In this document: positions 9,099 to 17,419 of the stretch, in pieces
Position numbering within the stretch: the stretch's first letter is position 1
Layout: every line of letters starts with the position of its first letter
Assembly (NCBI RefSeq): GCF_002216005.1
Contig: NZ_NIQC01000016.1
Span: 1-56,740, forward strand
Direction of reading: 5' to 3'
Length of the DNA stretch: 56,740 nt
DNA from: Natranaerobius trueperi
Lineage (GTDB): Bacteria; Bacillota; Natranaerobiia; Natranaerobiales; Natranaerobiaceae
Notes under the pieces: generated by a model
Databases searched by the model: none
What the model was told of the DNA's origin: nothing
What the model saw: only the letters and a program-made list of their open reading frames with translations
Position numbers and translations under genes: made by a program

Positions 9099-9154
9099 AA
9101 AAAGCCCAGGCGTGGTAGGTTACTATCGAAGCAAAACCTACCGCCTGGGCTTTT
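9099..9154 (-). terminator. riboswitch expression-platform terminator
   Basis: Long GC-rich hairpin: AAAGCCCAGGCG on the plus strand pairs with CGCCTGGGCTTT, with an inner GGTAGGT/ACCTACC stem. Read on the minus strand it ends in a U tract just before the permease gene. It is the natural off-state terminator for the purine aptamer at 9235-9303. Confidence 0.85.
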
Positions 9155-9234
9155 ATCCCTTCGGTGTAGCCAACTACATGGCCAGTACCGCTTGGACTAA
9201 CTATAATTAGTTAGAACCCTAGGTACTCTTTTAC

Positions 9235-9303
9235 CTCGTAGTCGAGTGATTATTATGGTCACTCGGTAGAAACTTTCGGGCCATATTCCCGAAAATATAC
9301 GAG
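9235..9303 (-). promoter_or_regulatory. purine riboswitch aptamer (guanine class)
   Basis: On the minus strand the order is P1 CTCGTA, a P2 arm TCGGG-AATATGG-CCCGA, the conserved core GTTTCTACC, a P3 arm GAGTGA...TCACTC, then GACTACGAG closing P1. The base equivalent to position 74 of the xpt aptamer is C (GACTA), which indicates guanine or hypoxanthine rather than adenine. It controls the NCS2 permease by transcription termination. Confidence 0.93.
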
Positions 9304-9498
9304 ATACTTTAAGTATCAATAATTAAATTGTATCCTGCAGGACATTTATAGAATAGCACGATAATTTTTGTACGTCAACAGAAACTATGAACATTTTCAT
9401 CTTTTTTAAAAAAACGTTCGACTACTTATATCCTGTTATCTCAATTGCGACAGCTTTCTGTTAGTATTAACGTTTTAGGGTAGAGTATAATCATATTA

Positions 9499-9525
9499 GA
9501 AAAAGCACCCTGAAGGTGCTTTTTT
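9499..9525 (-). terminator. terminator of rlpA-like gene
   Basis: AAAAGCACC pairs with GGTGCTTTTTT around a short loop, directly behind the minus-strand stop codon. Confidence 0.8.
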
Positions 9526-10323
9526 CTATTTGTCTAGAACTTCAATTGTTACTTCACCTAAACCATGAGGTTTTAATCCGATTGTATCAGCTGCTTTTTT
9601 TGATAGATCGATAATCCGATCAGGAGAAAATGGACCTCTATCATTTATTCGTACAATAACACTTTCATTTGTTCTTTTAAAAGTAACCCTTACATTAGTA
9701 CCAAAGGGAAGTGTAGGGTGAGCAGCAGTTAAGGCGTTTTTGTCGTAAGTTTCACCACTAGCTGTATTAGAACCATGAAAATCAGAACCATACCATGAAG
9801 CTGTTCCATTCATTGTTTCAGTTACTTCATGTTCGTCATTATCCTTAATGTAATTGTCATTAATATCATTATCTGTTGTTATGAGTACGTGCTTATTTGT
9901 TCCATCCCAATCTACTTGTATGCCTAAAGCTTCAGTCATTGCTCTTAAAGGAAGGACAGTTCTTTGGTTGTTAGTTATTTTAGGTTTAGTATCCATTTTT
10001 ATAGTCTCGCCATTACGTAAAAAGTGTGACTCTCCAATGGTAAATAAAATTTCTGTATTATCATTATGTTTTATTTGTACTTGTCCGTTATTTGAGTTAC
10101 TTATCCAATCTACATTAGCCCCTAAAGTTTCACTAATAGCTCTTATAGGAACTTGCGTTCTAGAATTATTATCGATATAAGGTTTTTGATCATGGAAATT
10201 AATTTCATTGTCATTTACTAATACAGAAACTTTCTCATGACCTTGAACAATACTTGTTCCCATGAATAGTAAAGAGAAAAAACTGATTACTAAAGTAAAC
10301 TTGAATGATTTTCTTATCTTCAT
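9526..10323 (-). CDS. exported stalk-domain protein with RlpA-like double-psi barrel
   Basis: 265 aa with a signal peptide (about 1-29). Residues 30-150 are a copper-amine-oxidase N-terminal type 'stalk' domain (VPIRAISETLGANVDW and VLPLRAMTEALGIQVDW, two half-repeats), a common wall-associated module in Firmicutes. Residues 170-265 are an RlpA-like double-psi beta-barrel (GTASWYG, FHGSNTASGE, HPTLPFGT, VRINDRGPF, RIIDLSKKAA). Relatives are cell-wall lytic or expansin-like proteins. A role in wall remodelling is inferred. It is monocistronic with its own terminator. Confidence 0.88.
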   Translation of the reverse strand: MKIRKSFKFTLVISFFSLLFMGTSIVQGHEKVSVLVNDNEINFHDQKPYIDNNSRTQVPIRAISETLGANVDWISNSNNGQVQIKHNDNTEILFTIGESHFLRNGETIKMDTKPKITNNQRTVLPLRAMTEALGIQVDWDGTNKHVLITTDNDINDNYIKDNDEHEVTETMNGTASWYGSDFHGSNTASGETYDKNALTAAHPTLPFGTNVRVTFKRTNESVIVRINDRGPFSPDRIIDLSKKAADTIGLKPHGLGEVTIEVLDK

Positions 10324-10500
10324 AAATTAAATCACATCCTTTTTTGTGTTCTTTGTTTGACTAAAAACACATATTCGATAAAGAATAAAATATTCCTTTT
10401 TTTAATGCTAGGGAATTATTTCCGTTTACAAGTATATATTTACATTAGTTATAATAAATATACAGTAGTCTAATTTTGTCATTGTAGTTCTTAAATTGAA

Positions 10501-10529
10501 TTGACAAGAGCAAAGAAATAATGTAAGAT
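10501..10529 (+). promoter_or_regulatory. putative feo promoter
   Basis: TTGACA at 10501-10506 and TAAGAT at 10524-10529 with a 17-base spacer. A Fur box begins about 12 bases downstream of the -10 element, over the expected start site. Confidence 0.6.
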
Positions 10530-10541
10530 TAAGATGTATAT

Positions 10542-10560
10542 TGAGAATGATTTTCATTAA
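10542..10560. promoter_or_regulatory. Fur box upstream of feoA
   Basis: TGAGAATGATTTTCATTAA matches the Fur consensus GATAATGATAATCATTATC closely. Its position just past the -10 box fits iron-dependent repression of the feo operon. Confidence 0.8.
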
Positions 10561-10584
10561 AATAGCTCAAAGGGGCGATGTATA

Positions 10585-10830
10585 ATGGCTATGTTAAAAC
10601 AAGAAATTTTAAGAGAAGTTCCTCTTGACCACTTAAAAGAGGGGCAACATGGTGTGATAAATCAGACTCCTTCTAATCCTTTACTAGCTTCACTGGGATT
10701 TAGAGAAGGAAAGCATGTAACAATTAAAGCAAAAGAAATTTTTAAAGGACCATTAATTTGTTCTATTGATGATAGAAATGTTGCAATAAGTCGGGATGTT
10801 GCAAAAAAAGTTTTGATAGAAACTTATTAG
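10585..10830 (+). CDS. feoA: FeoA-type ferrous iron transport accessory protein
   Basis: 81 aa SH3-like protein (LREVPLDHLKEGQHGVI, SLGFREGKHVTIKAK, PLICSIDDRNVAISRDVAKKVLIE), the usual size and pattern for FeoA. It assists the FeoB iron permease in the cytoplasm. It lies behind a Fur box, and a second Fur box separates it from the next three genes, the last of which is feoB. Confidence 0.9.
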   Translation: MAMLKQEILREVPLDHLKEGQHGVINQTPSNPLLASLGFREGKHVTIKAKEIFKGPLICSIDDRNVAISRDVAKKVLIETY

Positions 10831-10850
10831 TAATTTTCTTTAATTTTATG

Positions 10851-10869
10851 TGATAATGATTCTCATTAA
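10851..10869. promoter_or_regulatory. second Fur box, inside the feo cluster
   Basis: TGATAATGATTCTCATTAA lies in the gap between feoA and the methyltransferase gene and is an even closer Fur-consensus match than the first box. It suggests an additional iron-controlled promoter for the downstream three genes. Confidence 0.8.
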
Positions 10870-10898
10870 CATGATCAAGGCAGTAGAGGAGGAATAAT

Positions 10899-11441
10899 AT
10901 GAAAAAAGCATTTGCTAAACTAGAAAAGGTGAGTTGTAACTTTTATCCTTCTTTTCTGATCTATTCTAATTTTTACTCAAATGTAGTAAAAAAGGAAGTA
11001 GAATTAGCAGAAATTGATTCAAATGATACTGTCTTGAATATTGGGTGTGGTGCTATACCATGTACAGCAATCCATGTTGCGAAACTTTCTGGCGCTAATG
11101 TTATTGCCTTAGATCGTGATGAGGAGGCAGTTAGAAGAGCGAGACATAGTTTAAATAAATTTGGTTTAGACGATAAAATTAAAATTATCTATGCAGATGG
11201 TAGTTTAAATATACCCAATGATTTTACAGTTGCAATGGTAGCATTACAAGTTGATAAAAAAGAAGAAGTACTAAAAAATTTACAACAAAAGGCTAAACCG
11301 GGTGCTCGTGCTATCTTTCGACAACCAGTAAAAGAATATCGTCTAGAATATGGTTATTTATCCAAAAAATACCCACCAGATGCTAAAGTATCTCAAAAGA
11401 TGAAAACATTTAAAGACTCCTATTTATACAAGTTACAATAG
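10899..11441 (+). CDS. small SAM-binding methyltransferase-fold protein in feo cluster
   Basis: 180 aa, GAGGAGG ribosome site. A Rossmann SAM-binding core is clear: VLNIGCGAIPCTAIHVAKLSGANVIALDRDEEAVRRA (about residues 44-80), then IIYADGS and a later strand AIFRQPV. The spacing of a Gly-rich loop with PxTxI and an acidic ALDRD resembles nicotianamine synthase-type aminopropyl transferases as well as ordinary class I methyltransferases. The two Fur boxes and its place between feoA and feoB tie it to iron supply. A metallophore-synthesis role is inference; a generic methyltransferase remains possible. Confidence 0.7.
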   Translation: MKKAFAKLEKVSCNFYPSFLIYSNFYSNVVKKEVELAEIDSNDTVLNIGCGAIPCTAIHVAKLSGANVIALDRDEEAVRRARHSLNKFGLDDKIKIIYADGSLNIPNDFTVAMVALQVDKKEEVLKNLQQKAKPGARAIFRQPVKEYRLEYGYLSKKYPPDAKVSQKMKTFKDSYLYKLQ

Positions 11442-11457
11442 GATAAGGAGTGCTAAG

Positions 11458-12468
11458 ATGAGAAAATCTTTATTGTTAGTATTAGGTATTGTCGTTATAA
11501 CAGGTATAGTTTTATTATTAGGTTTCGATGATGTTTATGAAGTGCTTAGAAGGATAACTTTTGTAGAATTTTTATTTATGACTATTTTTCAGGTTGGGAC
11601 ACTCTTTTTAACTGCTTTTATTTGGCATTACCTGATAAAACAAAAAAATTCATATATTGCTCTAACTTATGTGTTCTCAATCAGTTTAGCAGGTAAATTT
11701 GTAGAGAGTGTTACCCCTTCAGTAAAAATAGGTGGCGAAACCCTTAAAATGTACCTAATAAGAAAGAAAACTGGGTTGTCCTACCAGGCTCTGACTGCTA
11801 TAGCTGTAGTGAGCAAGTTTTTCTCTTTATTACCGTTTATATTAATAAGTTTTATTACATTAAGTTTTGCTTTTTTTGTTTTTGAATTACCGATTTTTGT
11901 TTATATAGCTTTTATTGGTTTATTGTTATTTTTTATTTTATTTATTGTATTTTTTAAATTTAATCGAATAAGTTTTTCTTATAAAGAAGAACAAAATAAT
12001 TTGCTATTACAAAAATTAAAACGAGGTATAAAGAAAGCTCATGATTTTATTAAAGAATCTTCAGAGACATCAAGAGATCTAGTTGCTAAGCCTACTCAAA
12101 AAATTACTCTATTTACTCTTGGTCTCATAGTATGGGCTTTTTACCCTATTAAAGTGTATATGGTGTCTGCAATGCTTGGATTTGATTTAAATCCAGCAGT
12201 AGTCATAGTTGCTACCTATACTGCTTACCTTGTAAGTATGGTTCCTTTATTACCAGGGGGACTTGCAACCTTTGAAGGGACGATGGCTTTGTTGTTATCT
12301 TATGATGGACTAATGACTTCTGAAGCTTTTTCAATTGCACTCATGACTAGAGTTTTTACTTTTTGGGTTCCATTAATAATTGCTGCATTTGTGACAGTTT
12401 TCTTAATCCCAAAGATAAATAAAGAAAATCTGACGGAAGATGAGGACGGTGATTTATGTGAGAGATAG
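11458..12468 (+). CDS. UPF0104 / YbhN-like integral membrane protein
   Basis: 336 aa, AAGGAG site seven bases upstream. About seven or eight membrane helices with family motifs AGKFVESVTPSVKIGGETLKMYLIRKKTG and VPLLPGGLATFEGTMALLL. This is the flippase-like membrane half of lysylphosphatidylglycerol synthases, without the catalytic C-terminal domain. Its 3' end overlaps the feoB frame by 29 bases, so it is translationally coupled. Why a lipid-flippase-like protein sits inside a feo operon is not known; export of a small molecule made by the previous gene is a testable idea. Confidence 0.8.
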   Translation: MRKSLLLVLGIVVITGIVLLLGFDDVYEVLRRITFVEFLFMTIFQVGTLFLTAFIWHYLIKQKNSYIALTYVFSISLAGKFVESVTPSVKIGGETLKMYLIRKKTGLSYQALTAIAVVSKFFSLLPFILISFITLSFAFFVFELPIFVYIAFIGLLLFFILFIVFFKFNRISFSYKEEQNNLLLQKLKRGIKKAHDFIKESSETSRDLVAKPTQKITLFTLGLIVWAFYPIKVYMVSAMLGFDLNPAVVIVATYTAYLVSMVPLLPGGLATFEGTMALLLSYDGLMTSEAFSIALMTRVFTFWVPLIIAAFVTVFLIPKINKENLTEDEDGDLCER

Positions 12469-14260
12469 CCAAGAAAAGAGTAATATCCTTTTAATTGGTC
12501 CTCCTAATATAGGAAAAAGTGTTATTTTTAATAATTTAACTGGATTAGATATAAGTATTGCTAATTATGTAGGTACAACAGTTGAATATACAGTTGGAGA
12601 AATAGATATAGATGGTACTAAAGCAAACCTAATAGATGTACCCGGAACTTATACATTAGAAGCTTCTAACGAGGCAGAACAGGTTGCTATAGATATGCTT
12701 CAAGGTAACGCAAATGAAAAAAATAATTCACACTGCTCTGATATTAATGATGTTAATGATGTAGATGTATCTAAGAAACCTGCGGCAGTAATTTGTGTTT
12801 TAGATGCTTATAACTTAGAAAGCAGTTTATATCTTTTACAACAAGTACTTCAATACAATTTACCTACAGCAGCTGTTATTAACAGAATGGATTTAATTGA
12901 AGAACGTGGTGAGAAAATTGATATTGAATATCTAAGTAAAGTTTTAGGTATTACAATTGTACCTACTGTTGCAGTAGAAAAAAAAGGATTTGAAAAAGTA
13001 AATGAAGTCATTTCAAGCTTCATGACAGTAGGATCTACGACTGAAACTAAATCTTTTAATCATTATCAAAGTGAAAACCTTTGGAAAAAAGCTGAAGAAA
13101 TAACAGAAAAAGTTAAAACTAAACCGGAGACTACAATTGAATCTACAAGGCAAAAATGGGGTGAATTACTAGTAAGACCTTGGCCTGGATTGCCTATTAG
13201 TATTTTGATCATACTTTTAGCTTTTGGTGCAATTGTCGGAATAGGAATGGGAATTCGACAGTATATTCTATTACCATTTTTTCTTAATTTGATAATTCCG
13301 TCACTGGTAGGGTTAGTAGAGCCATTTTTACCTGACGGGTTAATTTACGGTGTTTTAATAGGTGAGTATGGGCTTTTAATTAAAGGGTTAGAGTGGCCGT
13401 TTACATTAGTATTACCTTATGTTATTTCATTTTATAGCGTATTAAGTGTTATGGAAGATAGTGGGTATTTACCTAGGCTTGGCGGTTTATTAGATGGGAT
13501 ATTAAATAAATTTGGCCTACCTGGTTCTAGTGTAGTACCTCTTTTATTAGGGTATGGATGTGGGATACCAGCAATTATGGCAACTCGCTCTTTAAATTCT
13601 TATAAAGAACGATTAACAGTCTCTACTCTTGTATCACTAGCAATTCCTTGTGTTGCGCAATCAGGAGCTTTTGTTGCCTTATTAGCAGAAAGATCTATTT
13701 CTGTATTGATAGCTGTATTTTTATTTTCACTGATAGTATTATTTTTAGCAGGAATTACCCTTGATAAAACATTACCAGGGGCTAGGCCTTATACAATTAT
13801 GGAAATACCTGAATTATTACCACCTAGAAAAAATGTAGTATTAAAAAAAGTATGGCTGAGAATGAAGAACTATATCTTTGATGGTGCGCTACCTATGATC
13901 GGTATAATCGGTATAGCAGCACTATTATATGAATCGGGTGTAATGGAAATAGTAGGACAAGTATTAAGTCCATTAGTTGTTAATTGGTTAAACCTACCTG
14001 CAGAGGCTTCTACACCTTTAGTATTAGGTGTGTTTAGACGAGAATTAACAGTCATACCTCTAATAGAAATGGATTTAACTACATTACAATTATTTACAGG
14101 AGCGATTGTCGGACTATTTTATGTACCATGTGTTGCAATAATTGCAGCTCTTGCACGTGAGTTTGATTTCAAAGCTGCAGCATTTATTCTGATATTAACA
14201 ACAGTTACGGCCTTTGGTATAGGTGGATTAATAGCTCGAATAGGTGCATTATTTTTATAA
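12440..14260 (+). CDS. feoB: FeoB ferrous iron permease
   Basis: 606 aa, a little short for FeoB. The N-terminal G domain has GPPNIGKS (P loop), VGTT, DVPGTYTL and NRMD. The C-terminal half carries two Gate domains with the family signatures VMEDSGYLPR, GCGIPAIMATR, IPCVAQSGAF and VFRRELTVI. It imports Fe(II) across the membrane in a GTP-dependent way with FeoA. The exact start is uncertain: ATG 12440, GTG 12449 and GTG 12458 are all in frame and none has an ideal ribosome site. It is the last gene of the Fur-controlled cluster. Confidence 0.92.
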   Translation: MRTVIYVRDSQEKSNILLIGPPNIGKSVIFNNLTGLDISIANYVGTTVEYTVGEIDIDGTKANLIDVPGTYTLEASNEAEQVAIDMLQGNANEKNNSHCSDINDVNDVDVSKKPAAVICVLDAYNLESSLYLLQQVLQYNLPTAAVINRMDLIEERGEKIDIEYLSKVLGITIVPTVAVEKKGFEKVNEVISSFMTVGSTTETKSFNHYQSENLWKKAEEITEKVKTKPETTIESTRQKWGELLVRPWPGLPISILIILLAFGAIVGIGMGIRQYILLPFFLNLIIPSLVGLVEPFLPDGLIYGVLIGEYGLLIKGLEWPFTLVLPYVISFYSVLSVMEDSGYLPRLGGLLDGILNKFGLPGSSVVPLLLGYGCGIPAIMATRSLNSYKERLTVSTLVSLAIPCVAQSGAFVALLAERSISVLIAVFLFSLIVLFLAGITLDKTLPGARPYTIMEIPELLPPRKNVVLKKVWLRMKNYIFDGALPMIGIIGIAALLYESGVMEIVGQVLSPLVVNWLNLPAEASTPLVLGVFRRELTVIPLIEMDLTTLQLFTGAIVGLFYVPCVAIIAALAREFDFKAAAFILILTTVTAFGIGGLIARIGALFL

Positions 14261-14273
14261 TGATTTAAATTAG

Positions 14274-14294
14274 GAGCAGTCTAATGACTGCTTC
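14274..14294 (+). terminator. hairpin behind feoB
   Basis: GAGCAGTC pairs with GACTGCTTC. The T tract is weak, so termination strength is uncertain. Confidence 0.4.
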
Positions 14295-14428
14295 TAAAGT
14301 TCTATCATTAAATTTACATATTACAGTATTAGGGCTTTCATCCCACGCTTTCAATTGTGGGATGAAAGCCTATTTTTTTAATAAAATACAGTTGTAGTAT
14401 AAATCAAAAACATATACAATTAAATCAT

Positions 14429-14593
14429 ATGAAACAAGAATACAGAAGAACTAAAACAACCGTATCTTTAATTAACTATCACTTTGTTTTCTGCCCAAGA
14501 TATCGAAGAAAGATATTTTCTAATCAAAAGGTAGAACAGCGTTTTAAAGAAATTGTCCATGAAGTATGTACTGAAAAAAAATTGAAGTACTAG
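14429..14593 (+). pseudogene. TnpA (Y1 transposase) N-terminal fragment
   Basis: 54 codons starting MKQEYRRTKTTVSLINYHFVFCPRYR..., the characteristic start of IS200/IS605 TnpA. It stops after EVCTEKKLKY, before the HUH metal site and catalytic Tyr, so it is inactive. Confidence 0.85.
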
Positions 14594-15147
14594 CAATAAA
14601 TGATACAAGAAGAAAAAGAATTAAAGCGTCGTCAAAAGATATTCAAGCATCTATGCCAAGTGCAGTAAAAAATCGATCTATTCGTGAAGCAAAAGTGTCT
14701 ACCGCAAATCTAAGAAGATAAAAAGAGTACCAGTCTTAAAAAAGCCTGTCTGCATATGGAACAACCAAAACTATAGGATAAAAGAAAACACGATTGAATT
14801 TCCAGCGTACATCAATGGTAAATCAAAACGGATTGCAGTAAAAGCTATTTTAACAGAGTATCAACAGAATCTATTAAAAAACAAGTTAGGGACACTTTGC
14901 ATCACAAAAAAATCAAATAAATGGATCGCCCAAGTATGTGTAACTTATTGAGTACAAAGTAAAACTAAGAGGTATAGCAGTAGGATATGTAGATCCAAAA
15001 TATACGAGTCAAACTTGTCCCATATGTAGAAATCGCAACCATGTAAAAGACAGAAACTATCAATGCTCATGTGGTTTTAAAACCCACCGAGATCGGGTAG
15101 CAGGAATGAACATCATCCATGCACCTGTGATAGATGGAGTAGCGTAA
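14594..15147 (+). pseudogene. TnpB fragments (RNA-guided nuclease family)
   Basis: Broken frames encode TnpB pieces: a central part (KSKKIKRVPVLKKPVCIWNN, ENTIEFPAYINGK, LGTLCITKKSNKWIAQVCVTY) and the C-terminal zinc ribbon (YTSQTCPICRNRN, YQCSCGFKTHRDRVAGMNII). The N-terminus and most of the RuvC-like core are missing and stops interrupt the frame, so no active nuclease is made. The right-end RNA region behind it is preserved. Confidence 0.85.
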
Positions 15148-15356
15148 GCAAAAGTCTATCAGCCTATACTGCTATATGCACTGGTATGGGAAGGGTACTG
15201 GCATACCCTTAGCTTGGGAGCTGTCTAAAGCAGAAAATGAATAGAGGACGCATAGTTACCCGAAAATCCCACGCATTCATGCGTGTGGAGTGTCAATCAT
15301 ATAATCTTAACTAGTGGTTATATGTTTCTTAAAAAATATTTGAAGGGGGATTTATT

Positions 15357-16604
15357 TTGAGTTCAGAAGTTAATTTAAAAGAAGCAGGAAAACAAAAGAT
15401 TGAATGGGCTAGAAATCGTATGCCTGTACTAGAAAGTATCTCTAAAAGGTGGTCACAAGAAAAGCCTTTAGCAGGAGTTAAAGTAGGTGCTTGTCTTCAT
15501 GTAACCTCTAAAACCGCTAACTTACTAATAACATTAATAGATGGAGGAGCTGACGTTTCTTTATGTGGTTCTAACCCACTTAGTACACAAGATGATGTTG
15601 CAAAAGCTTTAAATGAAGTTTATGGAGTTCCTACTTATGCGAAGCGAGGAGAAGATAAAGAATCTTTTTATAATAGAATTCTAACTGTACTAGATATGAA
15701 ACCAGATATAACAGTAGATGATGGTGCTGATTTAATAAATACTCTTCATAGTGAAAGAACTGAACTGTTAAAAAATGTCTTAGGAGGAACAGAAGAAACC
15801 ACAACTGGCGTTACACGTTTAAAGGCCATGGCAAAAGATAATCGCTTGAATTATCCTGTTATTGCAGTTAATGATGCCATGACTAAACATATGTTCGACA
15901 ATCGATATGGTACAGGTCAATCAACAATTGATGGGTTAATGAGAGCAACTAATTACTTATTAGCAGGTGCAAAGTTTGTAGTAGTCGGTTATGGATGGTG
16001 TGGAAGAGGAGTAGCAAAAGATGCTAAAGGATTAGGTGCTCGAGTTACAGTAGTAGAAGTTGATCCTGTGAGAGCATTAGAAGCTTCTTTAGATGGTTTT
16101 GATGTAAAGAGTATGGATAGAGCTGCAGCTAAGGCCGACTTTATAGTAACTACAACTGGCAATAAAAATGTAGTAGATAAGCATCACCTAGAACAAATTA
16201 AAGATGGTTGTATTTTATCTAATGCTGGTCATTTTAATGTAGAAATAAATATAGAAGCATTAGAAGAAATGTCTAATGGAAAACAGACTGTTAGAAAGGA
16301 TGTTGAAGAATATCAGCTTAATAATGGGAAAAAAGTTTATACAATTGGTGAGGGACGCTTAGTTAACTTATCAGCAGGTGAAGGTCATCCCGCTGATGTT
16401 ATGGATATGAGCTTTTCAAATCAGGCGTTATCTGTTGAATATATAGCTAAAGGAGATCATAACTTAAAGAATGATGTCTATTCTGTACCAAAACATATTG
16501 ATGAAAGTATAGCTAAATTAAAATTAGAAGCTATGGGTATGGAACTAGAAAGATTGACTAGTGAGCAAGTAGAATATCTGAACTCATGGAAGATCGGTAC
16601 TTAA
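15357..16604 (+). CDS. ahcY: adenosylhomocysteinase
   Basis: 415 aa, TTG start behind AAGGGGGA. NAD-binding signature GYGWCGRGVAKDAKGLGARVTVVEVDP and substrate-site motifs SNPLSTQDDVAKAL, NDAMTKHMFDNRYGTGQSTIDG and LVNLSAGEGHP are all intact. It splits S-adenosylhomocysteine to adenosine and homocysteine in the cytoplasm, relieving methyltransferase inhibition. It lies 60 bases behind the IS right end, so its promoter may have been affected by the insertion. A terminator follows directly. Confidence 0.95.
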   Translation: MSSEVNLKEAGKQKIEWARNRMPVLESISKRWSQEKPLAGVKVGACLHVTSKTANLLITLIDGGADVSLCGSNPLSTQDDVAKALNEVYGVPTYAKRGEDKESFYNRILTVLDMKPDITVDDGADLINTLHSERTELLKNVLGGTEETTTGVTRLKAMAKDNRLNYPVIAVNDAMTKHMFDNRYGTGQSTIDGLMRATNYLLAGAKFVVVGYGWCGRGVAKDAKGLGARVTVVEVDPVRALEASLDGFDVKSMDRAAAKADFIVTTTGNKNVVDKHHLEQIKDGCILSNAGHFNVEINIEALEEMSNGKQTVRKDVEEYQLNNGKKVYTIGEGRLVNLSAGEGHPADVMDMSFSNQALSVEYIAKGDHNLKNDVYSVPKHIDESIAKLKLEAMGMELERLTSEQVEYLNSWKIGT

Positions 16605-16606
16605 TA

Positions 16607-16631
16607 TTAGGCCCTTATTAGGGCCTTTATT
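16607..16631 (+). terminator. terminator of ahcY
   Basis: AGGCCC pairs with GGGCCT around TTATTA, followed by TTATT. Confidence 0.7.
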
Positions 16632-16704
16632 AATATTAAACTTTAATATTAATTCTGTTTTTGATAAGATAAAGTAAATTAATTGCGATATAGGAGGTAA
16701 TTAG

Positions 16705-17067
16705 TTGAGGATTGCATTAATTGCACATGACAATAAAAAGGAAGAAATGCTTCAATTTGTAAAGACTCATCAAGAGCAATTTAAAAAACATATTTTATCT
16801 GCTACTAATAGTACTGGAAAAATGATTAAAGAAAATACTTTACTCGACGTTTATTGCCATTTGTCAGGACCACTTGGGGGGGACCAACAGATTGGTAGCG
16901 AAATTGCTACTGGAAATGTGGACTTAGTAATTTTTTTACGTGACCCATTAACTGCACAACCCCATGAGCCTGATATTACAGCTCTATTACGTATATGTGA
17001 TGTCCACAATATTCCAGTCTCTACTAACCTAGCAACAGCTGAAGTACTAATTCACAGCACATCTTAA
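16705..17067 (+). CDS. mgsA: methylglyoxal synthase
   Basis: 120 aa, TTG start with TAGGAGGTAA seven bases upstream. Family motifs are complete: [18 protein letters not shown] (the TGTTG-like phosphate loop), [26 protein letters not shown] and ISTNLATAE-like VSTNLATAE. It turns dihydroxyacetone phosphate into methylglyoxal and phosphate, a bypass under phosphate stress. The next small gene follows after 26 bases and is probably co-transcribed. Confidence 0.95.
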   Translation: MRIALIAHDNKKEEMLQFVKTHQEQFKKHILSATNSTGKMIKENTLLDVYCHLSGPLGGDQQIGSEIATGNVDLVIFLRDPLTAQPHEPDITALLRICDVHNIPVSTNLATAEVLIHSTS

Positions 17068-17093
17068 GTACCAGTCTTTTTGGGGGTGAAAGT

Positions 17094-17324
17094 TTGCTGA
17101 CCATTAAATGTGGAGGGTGTAAAAGTAAAATATTTAAGTATCAAAAAATTGGTAAAGGGAAAGTTTTAAGATGTTATAAAAAACGGATCAAGAGAGTTTA
17201 TCAAGGAAAGGTTCACTCAAATAAATTAATATGTGGAAGTTGTAATAATGTAATTGGTAATCTAGAAGAAAGATTGATACAAATGAATCAAGACTCTTTT
17301 ACATATAGTGGTAAAAAAGATTAA
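17094..17324 (+). CDS. small Cys-rich (zinc-ribbon-like) protein
   Basis: 76 aa, TTG start with GGGGGTGAA upstream. Two CxxC knuckles, IKCGGCKSKIFKY near the start and LICGSCNNVIG near residue 47, with a basic stretch YKKRIKRVYQGK between them. This is the pattern of a small zinc ribbon. I do not know a function. It sits behind mgsA and ends at a strong terminator. Confidence 0.7.
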   Translation: MLTIKCGGCKSKIFKYQKIGKGKVLRCYKKRIKRVYQGKVHSNKLICGSCNNVIGNLEERLIQMNQDSFTYSGKKD

Positions 17325-17347
17325 AAGAGCCGGTTAAGGCTCTTTTT
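17323..17347 (+). terminator. terminator of mgsA operon
   Basis: AAAAGAGCC pairs with GGCTCTTTTT, overlapping the stop codon of the small Cys protein. Confidence 0.85.
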
Positions 17348-17419
17348 GTTTTTAGGAAGGATCTTACAACTTTTTATCAAATTAATATTAAGGAAGATAT
17401 AAAATAAGGAGTGAAACAA

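Larger units (their letters stand above)
14321..15296 (+). mobile_element. IS200/IS605-type element, internally deleted
   Basis: The left end has a subterminal hairpin GGCTTTCATCCCAC / GTGGGATGAAAGCC (about 14333-14371), and the right end has CACGCAT / ATGCGTG followed by GGAGTGTCAA (about 15270-15296), as expected for single-strand transposons without terminal inverted repeats. Between them are a truncated TnpA and fragments of TnpB. Related ends occur at 26894-27529 and, inverted, at 46600-46883. The element cannot move on its own. Confidence 0.85.

Noticed and set aside
9043-9099. N-terminal extension of the purine permease
   Set aside because: It would start inside the riboswitch terminator; the ATG at 9042 has a proper ribosome site.
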